Shown here: piece by piece, positions 1 through 8,991 of the stretch
Numbering within the stretch: the stretch's first letter is position 1
Layout of the letters: every line of letters starts with the position of its first letter
DNA from: Fervidobacterium sp.
GTDB taxonomy: Bacteria; Thermotogota; Thermotogae; Thermotogales; Fervidobacteriaceae
Assembly: GCA_026419195.1 (NCBI GenBank)
Contig: JANZZV010000001.1
Coordinates: forward strand, 124,001 to 188,000
DNA length: 64,000 nt
Direction: 5' to 3'
Program-made: the position numbers and the translations under genes
Notes under the pieces: generated by a model
Told to the model about the DNA's origin: nothing
The model's input: only the letters and a program-made list of their open reading frames with translations
Database searches by the model: none

Positions 1-135
1 ATCAAGCTGTACAAATGCACTTACACCTTTTCCCGGGTCGATGATGTAGTTAACACCGTTGATACTCAGTAGATACGTATTTGTTCTCAGCTCTCCAGAA
101 GTTTGGAAAACTTTAAAATCCTGCATCATTTCCAT
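1..135 (-). CDS. MBL-fold metallo-hydrolase, N-terminal fragment
   Basis: Partial gene running off the left edge; only the first 45 codons are visible. The ATG at 135 follows a GAGGAAG ribosome site at about 143-149 on the minus strand. The N-terminus has the pattern NTYLL..(I)NG..YIIDPGKG, typical of the first strands of glyoxalase-II-like metallo-beta-lactamase-fold hydrolases, in which the IDPG turn precedes the HxHxDH zinc motif (not visible here). It starts 18 bases after the stop of the upstream membrane protein, so the two are probably one transcript. The substrate cannot be deduced. Confidence 0.6.
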   Translation of the reverse strand, partial: MEMMQDFKVFQTSGELRTNTYLLSINGVNYIIDPGKGVSAFVQLD

Positions 136-153
136 ATTTGTACTTCCTCACTT

Positions 154-1290
154 TTAAAATAATAAATTGTAAATAAGATTTGCACTGAACCCCGCGATGA
201 GTCCACCAAGTGTGTGTGAAAGGATGGCTTTGCTTGTTAAATATCTGTAACCAAGAGCATCCATCATACCCACATGAGTGCTCAGATAACCACTCCACGT
301 CATACCTATTGCGGTAAAGACTGCAACGTCGCTAGGTTTTACTAAGCCATGTTCCATGAACCTTGGAACGAGTGCAAGAGCGGCGCCAGTTGAACCAAGG
401 CATGTTATAGGAAAAGCTATTAACTGCGGAGAATCGAATCCGAAAAGAAGCTTAAAAGGTACAAACAACCATTTACCAATTTTATCAAACAACGCTATCC
501 CTTCGTAAGCCAATCCTTGGTAACCTATGTTAGGGTCTTTTGGACCGAACGTAAACATCATTACTATTGTACTTATCGTTAATACACCTGGTATAATTCC
601 AATACCTATATCTACTCCTGTTTTACCGCCATCAAGCATTGCTTCGAGGAATCTTTCAAAAACATTTCCTTCCCTGATTTCTCGATACCTTAGGTTTGCA
701 TGGTCTATCTCTTTATGGATACTGCCAAGCCGTTTTTTTGTCCAGTATGAAAACAAACGCACACTTATTATACTTCCTATTATAGTTGCAATATTTCCTA
801 CGATGACGGCTGGAACTAAGTTAATTCCAGCCCTACCACCCTGAGCTATGAAGAACGTTGAAACTATCATTCCCATACCAAATGCTGTGCCAAGGTTACA
901 CAGAAGAGGTTCCTGCCATCTCTCAAAATGCGAGATAAATGATTTATCTTTTGCTAAAGCAATTATGGCTGGGTTATCTGAGAAATAAGTTGATAAAATA
1001 CCCATAGCAGCAATACCTGGCATATTGTAAAGCGGTTTCATAAGTTTATCAAGCAGCATGTGAATCCAGTGAACAATTCCAAACTCTGTTAAAAGGGAGG
1101 CAAACGCACCGGTAAGTACCGCTACAGCCATGATGAAAAAAACAGTGTTCAGTAGCAAATCATGGGCAGTAGCCATGAGGGTTTTGAAAAAATTCGCACT
1201 ACCCATAGTGTGGATAAATGCCCAGAAAAAGAGTAATAAAAAGAATAAGAAAATGAAGGATTCAAAAGAAAATATAGGTTTTCTCTCCAC
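154..1290 (-). CDS. Nucleoside-recognition (gate) domain membrane protein
   Basis: A 378-residue, very hydrophobic protein with about eight or nine membrane segments and two gate-like halves, with motifs such as GILSTYFSDNPAI and GTAFGMGMIVSTFF in the first half and STGAALALVP and WSGYLSTHVG in the second. These resemble the nucleoside-recognition/gate family (PF07670), related to concentrative nucleoside transporters and spore maturation proteins. I place the start at GTG 1290, behind GGAGGAAAAACC. An in-frame TTG at 1356 coincides with the -35 box of a good promoter, so the longer reading frame cannot be fully translated from that promoter. It is probably cotranscribed with the MBL-fold gene that follows. 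The transported substrate is unknown. Confidence 0.75.
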   Translation of the reverse strand: MERKPIFSFESFIFLFFLLLFFWAFIHTMGSANFFKTLMATAHDLLLNTVFFIMAVAVLTGAFASLLTEFGIVHWIHMLLDKLMKPLYNMPGIAAMGILSTYFSDNPAIIALAKDKSFISHFERWQEPLLCNLGTAFGMGMIVSTFFIAQGGRAGINLVPAVIVGNIATIIGSIISVRLFSYWTKKRLGSIHKEIDHANLRYREIREGNVFERFLEAMLDGGKTGVDIGIGIIPGVLTISTIVMMFTFGPKDPNIGYQGLAYEGIALFDKIGKWLFVPFKLLFGFDSPQLIAFPITCLGSTGAALALVPRFMEHGLVKPSDVAVFTAIGMTWSGYLSTHVGMMDALGYRYLTSKAILSHTLGGLIAGFSANLIYNLLF

Positions 1291-1327
1291 GGTTTTTCCT
1301 CCTTCTGCTTTTTCTTCTTTCAATAAA

Positions 1328-1356
1328 AGGATACCATCTAAAAATGCTAAGGTCAA
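1328..1356 (-). promoter_or_regulatory. Sigma-A type promoter for the gate-protein operon
   Basis: On the minus strand, TTGACC (1356-1351), a 17-base spacer, then TATCCT (1333-1328). Transcription would start near 1321, upstream of the GTG start at 1290. Confidence 0.55.
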
Positions 1357-1387
1357 AGTACTTTAGGAAATGAAATAGAGAAGATTT

Positions 1388-1416
1388 TTGCTCTGTAGTG
1401 AGATTAATGATATAAT
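1388..1416 (+). promoter_or_regulatory. Sigma-A type promoter for rnr
   Basis: TTGCTC (1388-1393), 17-base spacer, consensus TATAAT (1411-1416). It lies about 70 bases upstream of the rnr start and is divergent from the gate-protein promoter. Confidence 0.6.
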
Positions 1417-1488
1417 ATCCTTGTACACTCAAATATCTTGAGATTAAGAGTGGCTGGCTTATTTAGTAAATCGTGGGGAGGAAGTTTA

Positions 1489-3690
1489 ATGCCTAAGAAA
1501 ACAGAACTGAAAAAACTATTCAAGCAATCAGATTATAAACCTATGACTTACAAAGAAATATGCCGGTATTTTAATGTTACCGATGGTAAAGAGAAGCAAC
1601 TTTTGAAGAAACAACTCGAAGAGCTTGTTAATTCCGGTTATATATTCAGGGGAGATGATGGAAGATATCAACTGACAAGAGGAAACTTACTCATAGGAAT
1701 AATAGAATTCACAAGAAGTGGGAATATAGCATTTGTTACCACCGACGATGGTCAAGAGATAGCTGTTCCGATAGAAAAGACCAATCTTGCAATGCACAAG
1801 GATAAAGTTCAAGTGCAAATCATAGGAAAGTGGTATGATCTTCCAGAAGGAAGAGTCACAAAGATCTTAGAAAGAGGTATAAAGCAATTCGTAGGTGTTT
1901 TCGAAACCAGAGGGCAGTTTGCGTTTGTAATACCTGATGATCCAAAATTACCATATGAGTTCAAAGTACAAGTAGAGGATATAAATGGTGCGAAACCAGG
2001 AATGAAAGTTGTGGCACAAATAACGAAATATCCTTCCATGAAACGCTCACCAGAAGCGCGGATTGTTGAGGTACTGGGACGTGTAGAAGATCCTGCAACC
2101 GATTTTCCCACCGTTGTTGTCAAGCATAGTCTCCCAGTTCAGTTTCCAGATGATGTTATGGAAGAGGTATCAAAACTTCCAGATAAAGTTTCTGAGAAAG
2201 ATCTGGAGGGACGATGGGATTTTAGAGATGAAATCATCGTAACAATAGATGGAATTGATGCGAAAGATTTTGATGATGCGGTCCAAGTGAAAAAATTGTC
2301 TAACGGAAATTACCTTCTTGGCGTACACATTGCAGACGTTTCACACTATGTAAAACCGAACACAGCACTTGATAAAGAAGCATTTAATCGTGCAACAAGT
2401 ATTTATCTTGCAGACAGAGTGATTCCCATGTTGCCCTTCAAATTATCAAATGGTCTATGTAGCTTAGTTCAAGGGGAAGATAGATTAGTTATGTCTCTTT
2501 TAATGGAGATTAACAAAGAAGGTGACGTGGTAAATTACAAAATAGGCAATGGTGTGATAAGAAGCTATAGAAGACTTGTTTACGATGATGTTAATGCATT
2601 CTTAGAAGGGAAGCCAGAAGGAGATAAATTGAAAGATTTGGCTGAACACATATATGTAATGAAAGAACTTAAAGATATTCTTAGGGAAAATAGAAGGCGG
2701 CGAGGAGCTATATTAGATATAGAGGGTGACGAAGTTAAAATCATTTTGGACGAGAATGGACATGCTGTTGATATTATTCCGAGAAGACGTGGCGAATCTG
2801 AGGTTATAATTGAAGAGTTTATGATAAAAGCAAACGAAACTGTTGCTGAAATATTCCACAATGCCGATATACCATTTATCTATAGAGTTCATGAAGAACC
2901 AGATTTCGACACACTTTTGCAACTTAAGAACTACCTTAGCGCAATTGGTATAAACATGAAACTACCTCAGCGAGTACATCCGAAAATTTTACAAGAACTA
3001 CTTGAGAAAACAAAAGACCATCCGTTGAGAAGCAGTATTCAAAGGTTGATGGTAAGATCAATGAAGCGTGCAATATATTCGTCAAGCAATGTTGGGCACT
3101 TTGGATTGGCATCAGAGGCTTATACACATTTTACTTCACCCATTCGTCGATATCCCGATCTCATAGTACATCGTTTACTGAAAACCTATCTTGAGAAGGG
3201 CGGAAAATTGTCGAAAAAAGAAATTAAAGCACTCCAAAAGTATCTTGAAAAAGCAGCCATTCACTGTAGTAAGAGAGAGAGAATTGCAGATGAAGCAGAA
3301 TGGGATTACGATGCACTTAAAAAGATCGATTACATATCAAATCACATTGGAGATGTTTATAAAGTTGTTGTAACTTCAGTTACCAAATTTGGGTTGTTCG
3401 TGGAGATACCAGATAAGTATATTTCTGGTTTAATTCATATTTCCACACTTGATGACTATTACTACTACGATGAACAAAAAAGTATTCTTGTAGGGAAACA
3501 CACAGGAAAGGTATACAGAATAGGCGACGTGCTAAATGCGAAGGTGGTAAAAGCAGATAAAATACGAATGGAAATCGACTTTGTTGAAGTTTCCGAAGAT
3601 GAAATAAAAATTTATGCAGATAATAAAATTGATAAACGCACTGATCAAATTAATTCTTCGAAAAAGACCAAATACAAAAAGAAAAGATAA
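1489..3690 (+). CDS. rnr: Ribonuclease R (RNB-family 3'-5' exoribonuclease)
   Basis: A 733-residue protein in the size range of RNase R. Order of domains: an N-terminal winged-helix-like region (about residues 15-65), cold-shock/OB domains (about 70-220), the RNB catalytic core with the acidic motif DGIDAKDFDDA (near residue 260), and a C-terminal S1 domain beginning near KVVVTSVTKFGLFVEIP, followed by a lysine-rich tail. It degrades structured RNA processively from the 3' end. The start is ATG 1489 behind GGGGAGGAAG; the in-frame extension to 1438 lies between promoter and ribosome site. First gene of a housekeeping run. Confidence 0.95.
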   Translation: MPKKTELKKLFKQSDYKPMTYKEICRYFNVTDGKEKQLLKKQLEELVNSGYIFRGDDGRYQLTRGNLLIGIIEFTRSGNIAFVTTDDGQEIAVPIEKTNLAMHKDKVQVQIIGKWYDLPEGRVTKILERGIKQFVGVFETRGQFAFVIPDDPKLPYEFKVQVEDINGAKPGMKVVAQITKYPSMKRSPEARIVEVLGRVEDPATDFPTVVVKHSLPVQFPDDVMEEVSKLPDKVSEKDLEGRWDFRDEIIVTIDGIDAKDFDDAVQVKKLSNGNYLLGVHIADVSHYVKPNTALDKEAFNRATSIYLADRVIPMLPFKLSNGLCSLVQGEDRLVMSLLMEINKEGDVVNYKIGNGVIRSYRRLVYDDVNAFLEGKPEGDKLKDLAEHIYVMKELKDILRENRRRRGAILDIEGDEVKIILDENGHAVDIIPRRRGESEVIIEEFMIKANETVAEIFHNADIPFIYRVHEEPDFDTLLQLKNYLSAIGINMKLPQRVHPKILQELLEKTKDHPLRSSIQRLMVRSMKRAIYSSSNVGHFGLASEAYTHFTSPIRRYPDLIVHRLLKTYLEKGGKLSKKEIKALQKYLEKAAIHCSKRERIADEAEWDYDALKKIDYISNHIGDVYKVVVTSVTKFGLFVEIPDKYISGLIHISTLDDYYYYDEQKSILVGKHTGKVYRIGDVLNAKVVKADKIRMEIDFVEVSEDEIKIYADNKIDKRTDQINSSKKTKYKKKR

Positions 3691-3764
3691 AATGTGTGAG
3701 ATGGATTATAGTTTGAAGCTTACCGTTTGTAACTTAAAACCAATCAAACTCCCGGAGGTGTTTT

Positions 3765-5798
3765 ATGGTTCCGGAGAAAATTAAGCAAGAAGTCGAAAGA
3801 CTAAGAAAACAAATAGAATATCACAACTATAGATATTACGTGCTTGCTCAACCTGTTATAAGCGATGAAGAATACGATAAGATGATGAAAAGATTGATCG
3901 AACTGGAAGAGAGATATCCTGAACTCAAAACTGCTGACTCTCCAACACAAAGAGTTGGTGGCCAGCTTTTGGAAGGATTTGAGAGCGTTGATCACAGCGA
4001 ACCAATGCTGAGCTTGGATAATACTTACAACGAGCTGGAGATCTTAAATTTTGATGAAAGAATAAAAAAGAGCGTTGGTGAGGTTGAATACGTGGCCGAG
4101 CTCAAAATAGATGGTGTATCTATCGCTTTACGATACGAAAATGGAGTTTTGATAAAAGCAATAACTCGAGGGGATGGTATCAGAGGGGATGACGTTACGG
4201 CAAATGTAAGAACTATAAAATCTATTCCACTCCGACTGCCAGAACCACTAACAATTGAAGTACGTGGAGAAATATTTATGCCAGTACAATATTTTGAACA
4301 ATTCAACCAGCAAAGGGAAGAGGAAGGATTTTCTCCATTTGCAAATCCGCGTAATGCAGCGGCTGGAACATTGCACTTACTTGATCCAACTGAAGTTGCA
4401 AAAAGAAGACTTGATGCATTTATTTATTACATTGTAAAACCACAAACGTACGGCTTAAAAACCCAATGGGAGGCATTAAAATTTTTAGAAAATCTTCATT
4501 TTAAAGTTAACCCACACAGTAAATTATGTAGCAATATAGGCGAAGTTGTGGATTATTGGAAGCAATGGACAGAAAAAAGAAAAGATCTTGAATACTGGGT
4601 TGATGGAGTAGTGGTTAAGGTAAACGAATTCGAAAAGCAAAATGAACTTGGGCAGACAGCAAAATCTCCACGTTGGGCAATCGCATTTAAATTTCCAGCT
4701 CATCAGGTTAGAACAAAGATAATAAACGTTACTTACCAGGTTGGTCGAACCGGGGTGATAACACCTGTCGCCGAATTTGAACCAGTTGAACTGGAAGGAA
4801 CTATTGTTAAAAGAGCTTCTTTACATAACTTTGATTACATTTTGGAAAATGACATTCGCTTAGGTGATTACGTTTTTATAGAAAAAGCAGGCGGAATAAT
4901 TCCACAAATTTCTCATGTAATAACTGATTTGAGAAGCGGAAACGAAATACCTATAAATCCACCAAAACAATGCCCTGTTTGTAACGGAGAAGTTGGGAAG
5001 GAATCAAAAGAGTACGTTGCGTACAAATGTCTTAATCCACATTGCCCAGCAAAACTTAAAAGACATCTTGAAGTTTTTGTATCAAGACAAGCGTTAGACA
5101 TACAAGGACTTGGTCCGAAGATAATTTCGAAGATGGTTGATGGAGGGTTAGTAAATGATATTGCAGACATATTCTATCTCACTCTATTTGATCTATCCCA
5201 AATCAGCGGTCTTGGTCCTAAGATGATTTCAAACATACTAAGTGAAATAGAAAAGGCAAAGCAAGTGTCTTTTGATAAATTGATTGTCGGACTTGGGATA
5301 CCAAATGTTGGAGAAAAGATAGCAAAAGTTTTGGCAAAAAAATTCAAAAATATTGAGAGTCTCATGAGCGCAACTATCGAAGAACTGCTTGAGATTGAAG
5401 GTATAGGCATGGATATAGCTCAAAGCATTGTCAATTATTTCAAACAACCGAAGACAAAAGAGATAATACAAAAACTAAAAAGTGCCGGTATAAAGATGGA
5501 ATCAGAAGAGAGTGAAGTAAAAAATGTGCTGAATGGTCTCACGTTTTGTATAACAGGTACTCTTAAAAATTTTTCTCGAGAAGAAGCCAAAAAGCTCATA
5601 GAGCAGCTTGGAGGACATTTTACAGATAATCTAACAAAGAAGACAGATTATTTAATCATTGGTGAAAATCCTGGTAGTAAAGTACAAAAGGCCGCTAAAT
5701 TTGGTGTAAAAGTAATAAGCGAGGAAGAATTCTTAAAGATGATTAACCAGAAAGGAGTAGATGCGGAAGAGTGGATACGAAAAAATACGCTATTTTAG
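3765..5798 (+). CDS. ligA: NAD-dependent DNA ligase
   Basis: A 677-residue protein, the standard LigA length. The adenylated lysine is Lys114 in the motif ELKIDG. An NTPase/OB core is followed by a four-cysteine zinc finger (CPVC...CLNPHCP), helix-hairpin-helix repeats ([29 protein letters not shown]) and a C-terminal BRCT domain (LTFCITGTL...). It seals nicks in replication and repair using NAD. The start follows GGAGGTG with a good spacing. The last 28 bases overlap the next gene, ispD, suggesting translational coupling. Confidence 0.97.
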   Translation: MVPEKIKQEVERLRKQIEYHNYRYYVLAQPVISDEEYDKMMKRLIELEERYPELKTADSPTQRVGGQLLEGFESVDHSEPMLSLDNTYNELEILNFDERIKKSVGEVEYVAELKIDGVSIALRYENGVLIKAITRGDGIRGDDVTANVRTIKSIPLRLPEPLTIEVRGEIFMPVQYFEQFNQQREEEGFSPFANPRNAAAGTLHLLDPTEVAKRRLDAFIYYIVKPQTYGLKTQWEALKFLENLHFKVNPHSKLCSNIGEVVDYWKQWTEKRKDLEYWVDGVVVKVNEFEKQNELGQTAKSPRWAIAFKFPAHQVRTKIINVTYQVGRTGVITPVAEFEPVELEGTIVKRASLHNFDYILENDIRLGDYVFIEKAGGIIPQISHVITDLRSGNEIPINPPKQCPVCNGEVGKESKEYVAYKCLNPHCPAKLKRHLEVFVSRQALDIQGLGPKIISKMVDGGLVNDIADIFYLTLFDLSQISGLGPKMISNILSEIEKAKQVSFDKLIVGLGIPNVGEKIAKVLAKKFKNIESLMSATIEELLEIEGIGMDIAQSIVNYFKQPKTKEIIQKLKSAGIKMESEESEVKNVLNGLTFCITGTLKNFSREEAKKLIEQLGGHFTDNLTKKTDYLIIGENPGSKVQKAAKFGVKVISEEEFLKMINQKGVDAEEWIRKNTLF

Positions 5799-6478
5799 CA
5801 TTTGGAGGGATGGGTACCCGATTTGGCTGGATAAAACCCAAACAATTTTATCCAATACTTGGTGAAAAGACTATTATCGAGTATCTCGTTGAAAAATTTC
5901 TTTCGTTTGATATCTTTGATAAAATTGTGGTAATCTCACCTTCAAGTTACATTGAAGAAACAAAAAATATTCTATCGAAACATTTGATGTTAGTAAGCGT
6001 AGTTGAAGGAGGTGATACAAGAGAACGGTCGATATGGAACGGTCTGTCTTTTTTAAAAGGTAGTGCAAAAGAAGACGATATAGTTCTAATCCATGACGGA
6101 GCACGGCCGTTGATTAGTAAAGAATTAATAAAGGCAAACATTGACTTGTGCGTTAATTTAGGGGCTGTGGTAACTTCCGTTGTCTCGACTGATACGTTGA
6201 GTTATTCCGAAAATGGTGAATCAATAGACAAGGTTGTTGAAAGAAATAAAGTACGTTTGCACCAAACACCGCAAACTTTCAAATTTGGAATAGTAAAAAC
6301 AGCTATGGAAAGGAATTTTCAAAGACTGGACACATTTTCAGATGATGCATCAGTAGTACTTGCAAGCGGTTACAAAGTTTATTATATCGAAGGACACAGA
6401 TTAAACATCAAAATAACGACACAAGATGACTTAGACATACTTCGGTACATAATAAACAAAGGAGGGAGATCTGTCTGA
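5771..6478 (+). CDS. ispD: 2-C-methyl-D-erythritol 4-phosphate cytidylyltransferase
   Basis: A 235-residue nucleotidyltransferase of the IspD family, which joins CTP to methylerythritol phosphate in the non-mevalonate isoprenoid pathway. Diagnostic motifs are the N-terminal nucleotide loop ([11 protein letters not shown], with Phe-Gly where Ala-Ala-Gly is usual), IHDGARPL, a TQ-type segment QTPQTF, and the closing region with DDASVV and the KITTQDDL ending. The GTG start at 5771 lies inside ligA; an AGGAG sits 14 bases upstream, so coupling to ligA translation is likely. No IspF domain is fused. Confidence 0.92.
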   Translation: MDTKKYAILAFGGMGTRFGWIKPKQFYPILGEKTIIEYLVEKFLSFDIFDKIVVISPSSYIEETKNILSKHLMLVSVVEGGDTRERSIWNGLSFLKGSAKEDDIVLIHDGARPLISKELIKANIDLCVNLGAVVTSVVSTDTLSYSENGESIDKVVERNKVRLHQTPQTFKFGIVKTAMERNFQRLDTFSDDASVVLASGYKVYYIEGHRLNIKITTQDDLDILRYIINKGGRSV

Positions 6479-7497
6479 ATTTTAAGAGAATATTGATAAA
6501 CATAATAATAGCACTAGCAATTGGACTGTCTATAATCAATATAGTTGGTATCTTCTTTGCTAAGCAAAATCCGTTTAAAGCTATTTTGTCCTTTCCAATT
6601 AAAATTATTCCAGTGCTAATTTTTTTATTGTCTGTTGACTACGTTGTTCATGCGTTAAGGTTGATGGTCGTAGTCAAAAGCATGGGCTATAAAATAAGCT
6701 TTTTTCAAGCACTTGAAAATGTGTTTTTCAACATTTACTTTTCCTTTGTAACCCCTATGTCAATTGGTGGACAACCTTTTCAGATATATCATCTTTCAAA
6801 AATCGGTGTTTCAAGTTACGATGCAACAAACATAGCTATAAGCAGGATGTTTATCGGAATTTTGGTTGTCTTTGCGATTGACGTCACACTCATAAGTAGG
6901 GTAATTGGGATTCTTAGAGGTACAGTTGGGTTAACATTTGTACTACTCGGTTTTTTGGTAACCTTGGTGATAAGTCTCGCTGGATTTTTTGCATTTATGA
7001 ACAAAAAGTTTTTGTTTGGTGTATTCAAATTTATAAATAAACTGACAAAATCACAAAAGCTTAAAGATAAAGAAAAAGCAGCGATAGAGTGGATAGATAA
7101 AATGAGTACATCCACTAAGACTTTGTTCTTTAAAAATTACTGGGCGCTTATAATTGATTTTGCATTGGGTGTCTTGACATCGTTAATTACCCCTTTACAA
7201 CTGAAACTATGTATAGAAGCCATTTCAAATACTGAAATACCGTTAAGTTTTATATGGGGGATTTTGATGATGTTGAATACCATTGTGTATTACATTCCTA
7301 CTCCAGGTTCAAGCGGAGGTATTGAAGGTTTCTATCAACTTGTGTTTTCACATTTTTATGATACAAGATCTGCGATGACTGGTATATTGGTGTACAGAGT
7401 CATAACTTATTACCTTATAGTATTCGTAGGCACGATTCTTATTTGGAAATTTGCACGGTTCAGAGAAGACACGAATATTTCATCTACTAAAATTTAA
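6475..7497 (+). CDS. Lysylphosphatidylglycerol synthase-type (flippase-like) membrane protein
   Basis: About 340 residues with roughly eight hydrophobic segments, matching the flippase-like integral membrane domain family (PF03706, formerly UPF0104). Typical motifs are FFNIYFSFVTPMSIGGQPFQIY and, near the C-terminus, a glycine/proline turn TPGSSGGIEGFY. No catalytic soluble synthase domain is attached, so it more likely handles a lipid or polyprenyl intermediate than makes aminoacyl-lipid. Start choice: the only strong ribosome site, GGAGG at 6461-6465, is nine bases before CTG 6475, whose TGA overlaps the ispD stop. The next conventional start is TTG 6493, 27 bases from the site. I prefer CTG but mark it uncertain. 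Confidence 0.75.
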   Translation: MNFKRILINIIIALAIGLSIINIVGIFFAKQNPFKAILSFPIKIIPVLIFLLSVDYVVHALRLMVVVKSMGYKISFFQALENVFFNIYFSFVTPMSIGGQPFQIYHLSKIGVSSYDATNIAISRMFIGILVVFAIDVTLISRVIGILRGTVGLTFVLLGFLVTLVISLAGFFAFMNKKFLFGVFKFINKLTKSQKLKDKEKAAIEWIDKMSTSTKTLFFKNYWALIIDFALGVLTSLITPLQLKLCIEAISNTEIPLSFIWGILMMLNTIVYYIPTPGSSGGIEGFYQLVFSHFYDTRSAMTGILVYRVITYYLIVFVGTILIWKFARFREDTNISSTKI

Positions 7498-7521
7498 GGC
7501 TGTGCTTTGGAGGGAGATTAT

Positions 7522-8013
7522 ATGAATTCAAAAAGTCCATGGCTTATACTAAGTGATTCACATGATAATATACCAAAAATCAAAAAGATAATAGATATAG
7601 CCGTCGGTAAAAATGTAAGCAGAATAATCCATCTTGGTGATATAGTTTCTCCTTTTATTGCTCCTTATCTACTTGTAGAAGGTATAGAATTTACCGGTAT
7701 TTTTGGAAACAACGATGGAGAAAGAGTGTTTTTAATCCAAAAATTTCAGAATAAACTCCACAATGGTCCGTACGAAAAACAGGTAGATAACTATCGCTTG
7801 TTCTTAATGCATGAACCATATGCACTACTACCAGCGGTGAAATCACAACTTTACGACTTTGTATTTTACGGTCACACCCATCAAATGGATATAAGAACGG
7901 AAGGAAGAACGTTAGTTATAAATCCTGGTGAATCGTGTGGTTATCTTACAGGGAAGGCAACAGCAATCTTATTGGAACCATCTACCAGAGAATATGAAAT
8001 TATTGAAGCTTGA
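7522..8013 (+). CDS. YfcE/MJ0936-type metallophosphoesterase
   Basis: A 163-residue calcineurin-like phosphoesterase. All metal-ligand blocks are visible: LSDSHDN, HLGDIV, FGNNDGE, LMHEP and YGHTHQ, followed by INPGESCGY. This is the small bacterial phosphodiesterase family of YfcE and MJ0936, active on artificial phosphodiesters and of uncertain natural substrate. ATG 7522 follows GGAGGGAG; an upstream in-frame TTG at 7507 overlaps that site and is rejected. The 3' end overlaps the next gene by 20 bases. Confidence 0.88.
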   Translation: MNSKSPWLILSDSHDNIPKIKKIIDIAVGKNVSRIIHLGDIVSPFIAPYLLVEGIEFTGIFGNNDGERVFLIQKFQNKLHNGPYEKQVDNYRLFLMHEPYALLPAVKSQLYDFVFYGHTHQMDIRTEGRTLVINPGESCGYLTGKATAILLEPSTREYEIIEA

Positions 8014-8647
8014 TTTTGAAAATGAAATATCAAATATTATTAAGTTAATCACAAATACATGTTGTATAGTCTGTGGTACAGAAAGCAAAGGTCACAGGCT
8101 TTGTGAAAAGTGCGCTGAGAAAGTAAATAGTCTCTCTCCTGCTTTCTTAATTCATAACAACATGAGGATATATTACTATGGACTTTACAAAGAGACGTTA
8201 AGTGATTTTATAATCGCGTATAAATACAACAATCATCACTCACTATCAAAAGAATTCTCTAAGATGCTTTATAAAGCAATAGTTGCACACAATATTAGTT
8301 TTGAAATTGTTGCTTACGTACCTGCAACAAAATCCGCGAAGAAAAAAAGAGGGTACGACCACATGAAATTGATAGCCAAAGAATTTTCCAAGATAACAAA
8401 GATCCCATACATCAACGCGCTTATAGCAGTTCGTGAGACAGATCAGTTGACAGCAAAAAACAGGCAAGAAGCCGTTAAAGGAAAATTTATGTTGCGTGAA
8501 GATAGAAGCTACATAATCAAAGATAGGTCCGTTTTGTTGATTGACGATGTTTACACTACAGGAAGCACTATGAGAGAGGTTTTCAATATTCTGAAAAGAT
8601 ATGGTACAAAAGAAGTAATTCCGTTGGTAATAGCCATGAACAGATAG
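7994..8647 (+). CDS. ComF-family phosphoribosyltransferase-like protein
   Basis: A 217-residue protein with an N-terminal zinc-binding four-cysteine motif (CCIVCG...CEKCAEKV) and a C-terminal phosphoribosyltransferase fold with the PRPP loop LLIDDVYTTGST. This is the ComF/GntX architecture. ComF is needed for DNA uptake during competence in Bacillus and Haemophilus, where it acts on single-stranded DNA inside the cell; whether this protein does so is inference. The start is ATG 7994, inside the end of the phosphoesterase gene, with no strong ribosome site, so coupling is likely. The longer reading frame from 7928 lacks family similarity. Confidence 0.82.
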   Translation: MKLLKLDFENEISNIIKLITNTCCIVCGTESKGHRLCEKCAEKVNSLSPAFLIHNNMRIYYYGLYKETLSDFIIAYKYNNHHSLSKEFSKMLYKAIVAHNISFEIVAYVPATKSAKKKRGYDHMKLIAKEFSKITKIPYINALIAVRETDQLTAKNRQEAVKGKFMLREDRSYIIKDRSVLLIDDVYTTGSTMREVFNILKRYGTKEVIPLVIAMNR

Positions 8648-8666
8648 AAAAAAGGAGGGACAACTG

Positions 8667-8909
8667 ATGGGAGAAAGGCACATAACTGAAACAACGTCTT
8701 TTGAATACATCGCCGAGCACTTTCCATATCTAATACAACCTCTTCTTGAGATGGGGATTAAAGTAATAGTTTGCGGTGATATAAAATGGGGTACTTTGGG
8801 GGAAGAACTCGAGAAAATTAATCTGGAAAAGGAAGAAATTTTGAGAAAATTGAATGAAATCGTTGAAAAGCAAGGTGGACCTGTTTTTTCTTTAAAATTG
8901 GACCTTTAA
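8667..8909 (+). CDS. Small DUF1858-like protein
   Basis: An 80-residue protein starting at an ATG behind AAAGGAGGGACAACTG. The N-terminal half (TSFEYIAEHFPYLIQPLLEMGIK) resembles DUF1858, the short helical domain that also forms the front of ScdA/RIC-type proteins. Here the usual cysteine pair is reduced to one (VIVCGD). The C-terminal half is an amphipathic helix (ELEKINLEKEEILRKLNEIV). It closes the rnr-ligA-ispD run. Function unknown. Confidence 0.6.
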   Translation: MGERHITETTSFEYIAEHFPYLIQPLLEMGIKVIVCGDIKWGTLGEELEKINLEKEEILRKLNEIVEKQGGPVFSLKLDL

Positions 8910-8914
8910 ATTTC

Positions 8915-8943
8915 TTAACAAAATTATGCTAAAATAATATGCT
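8915..8943 (+). promoter_or_regulatory. Possible promoter for the solute-binding protein gene
   Basis: TTAACA (8915-8920), 17-base spacer, TATGCT (8938-8943). An alternative -10, TAAAAT, lies at 8930-8935. The match is moderate. Confidence 0.3.
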
Positions 8944-8991
8944 CAGGTGTAGTATGCTCTTTCCAATTCACTTTATCAGGAGGTGTAGTGT

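Noticed and set aside
1809-2123. Antisense open frames within rnr and similar ones in most large genes
   Set aside because: They lack ribosome sites and recognisable domains and lie wholly within conserved genes on the other strand.
5771-6478. IspD-IspF fusion
   Set aside because: The protein is only 235 residues long and ends after the IspD closing motif; no IspF domain follows.
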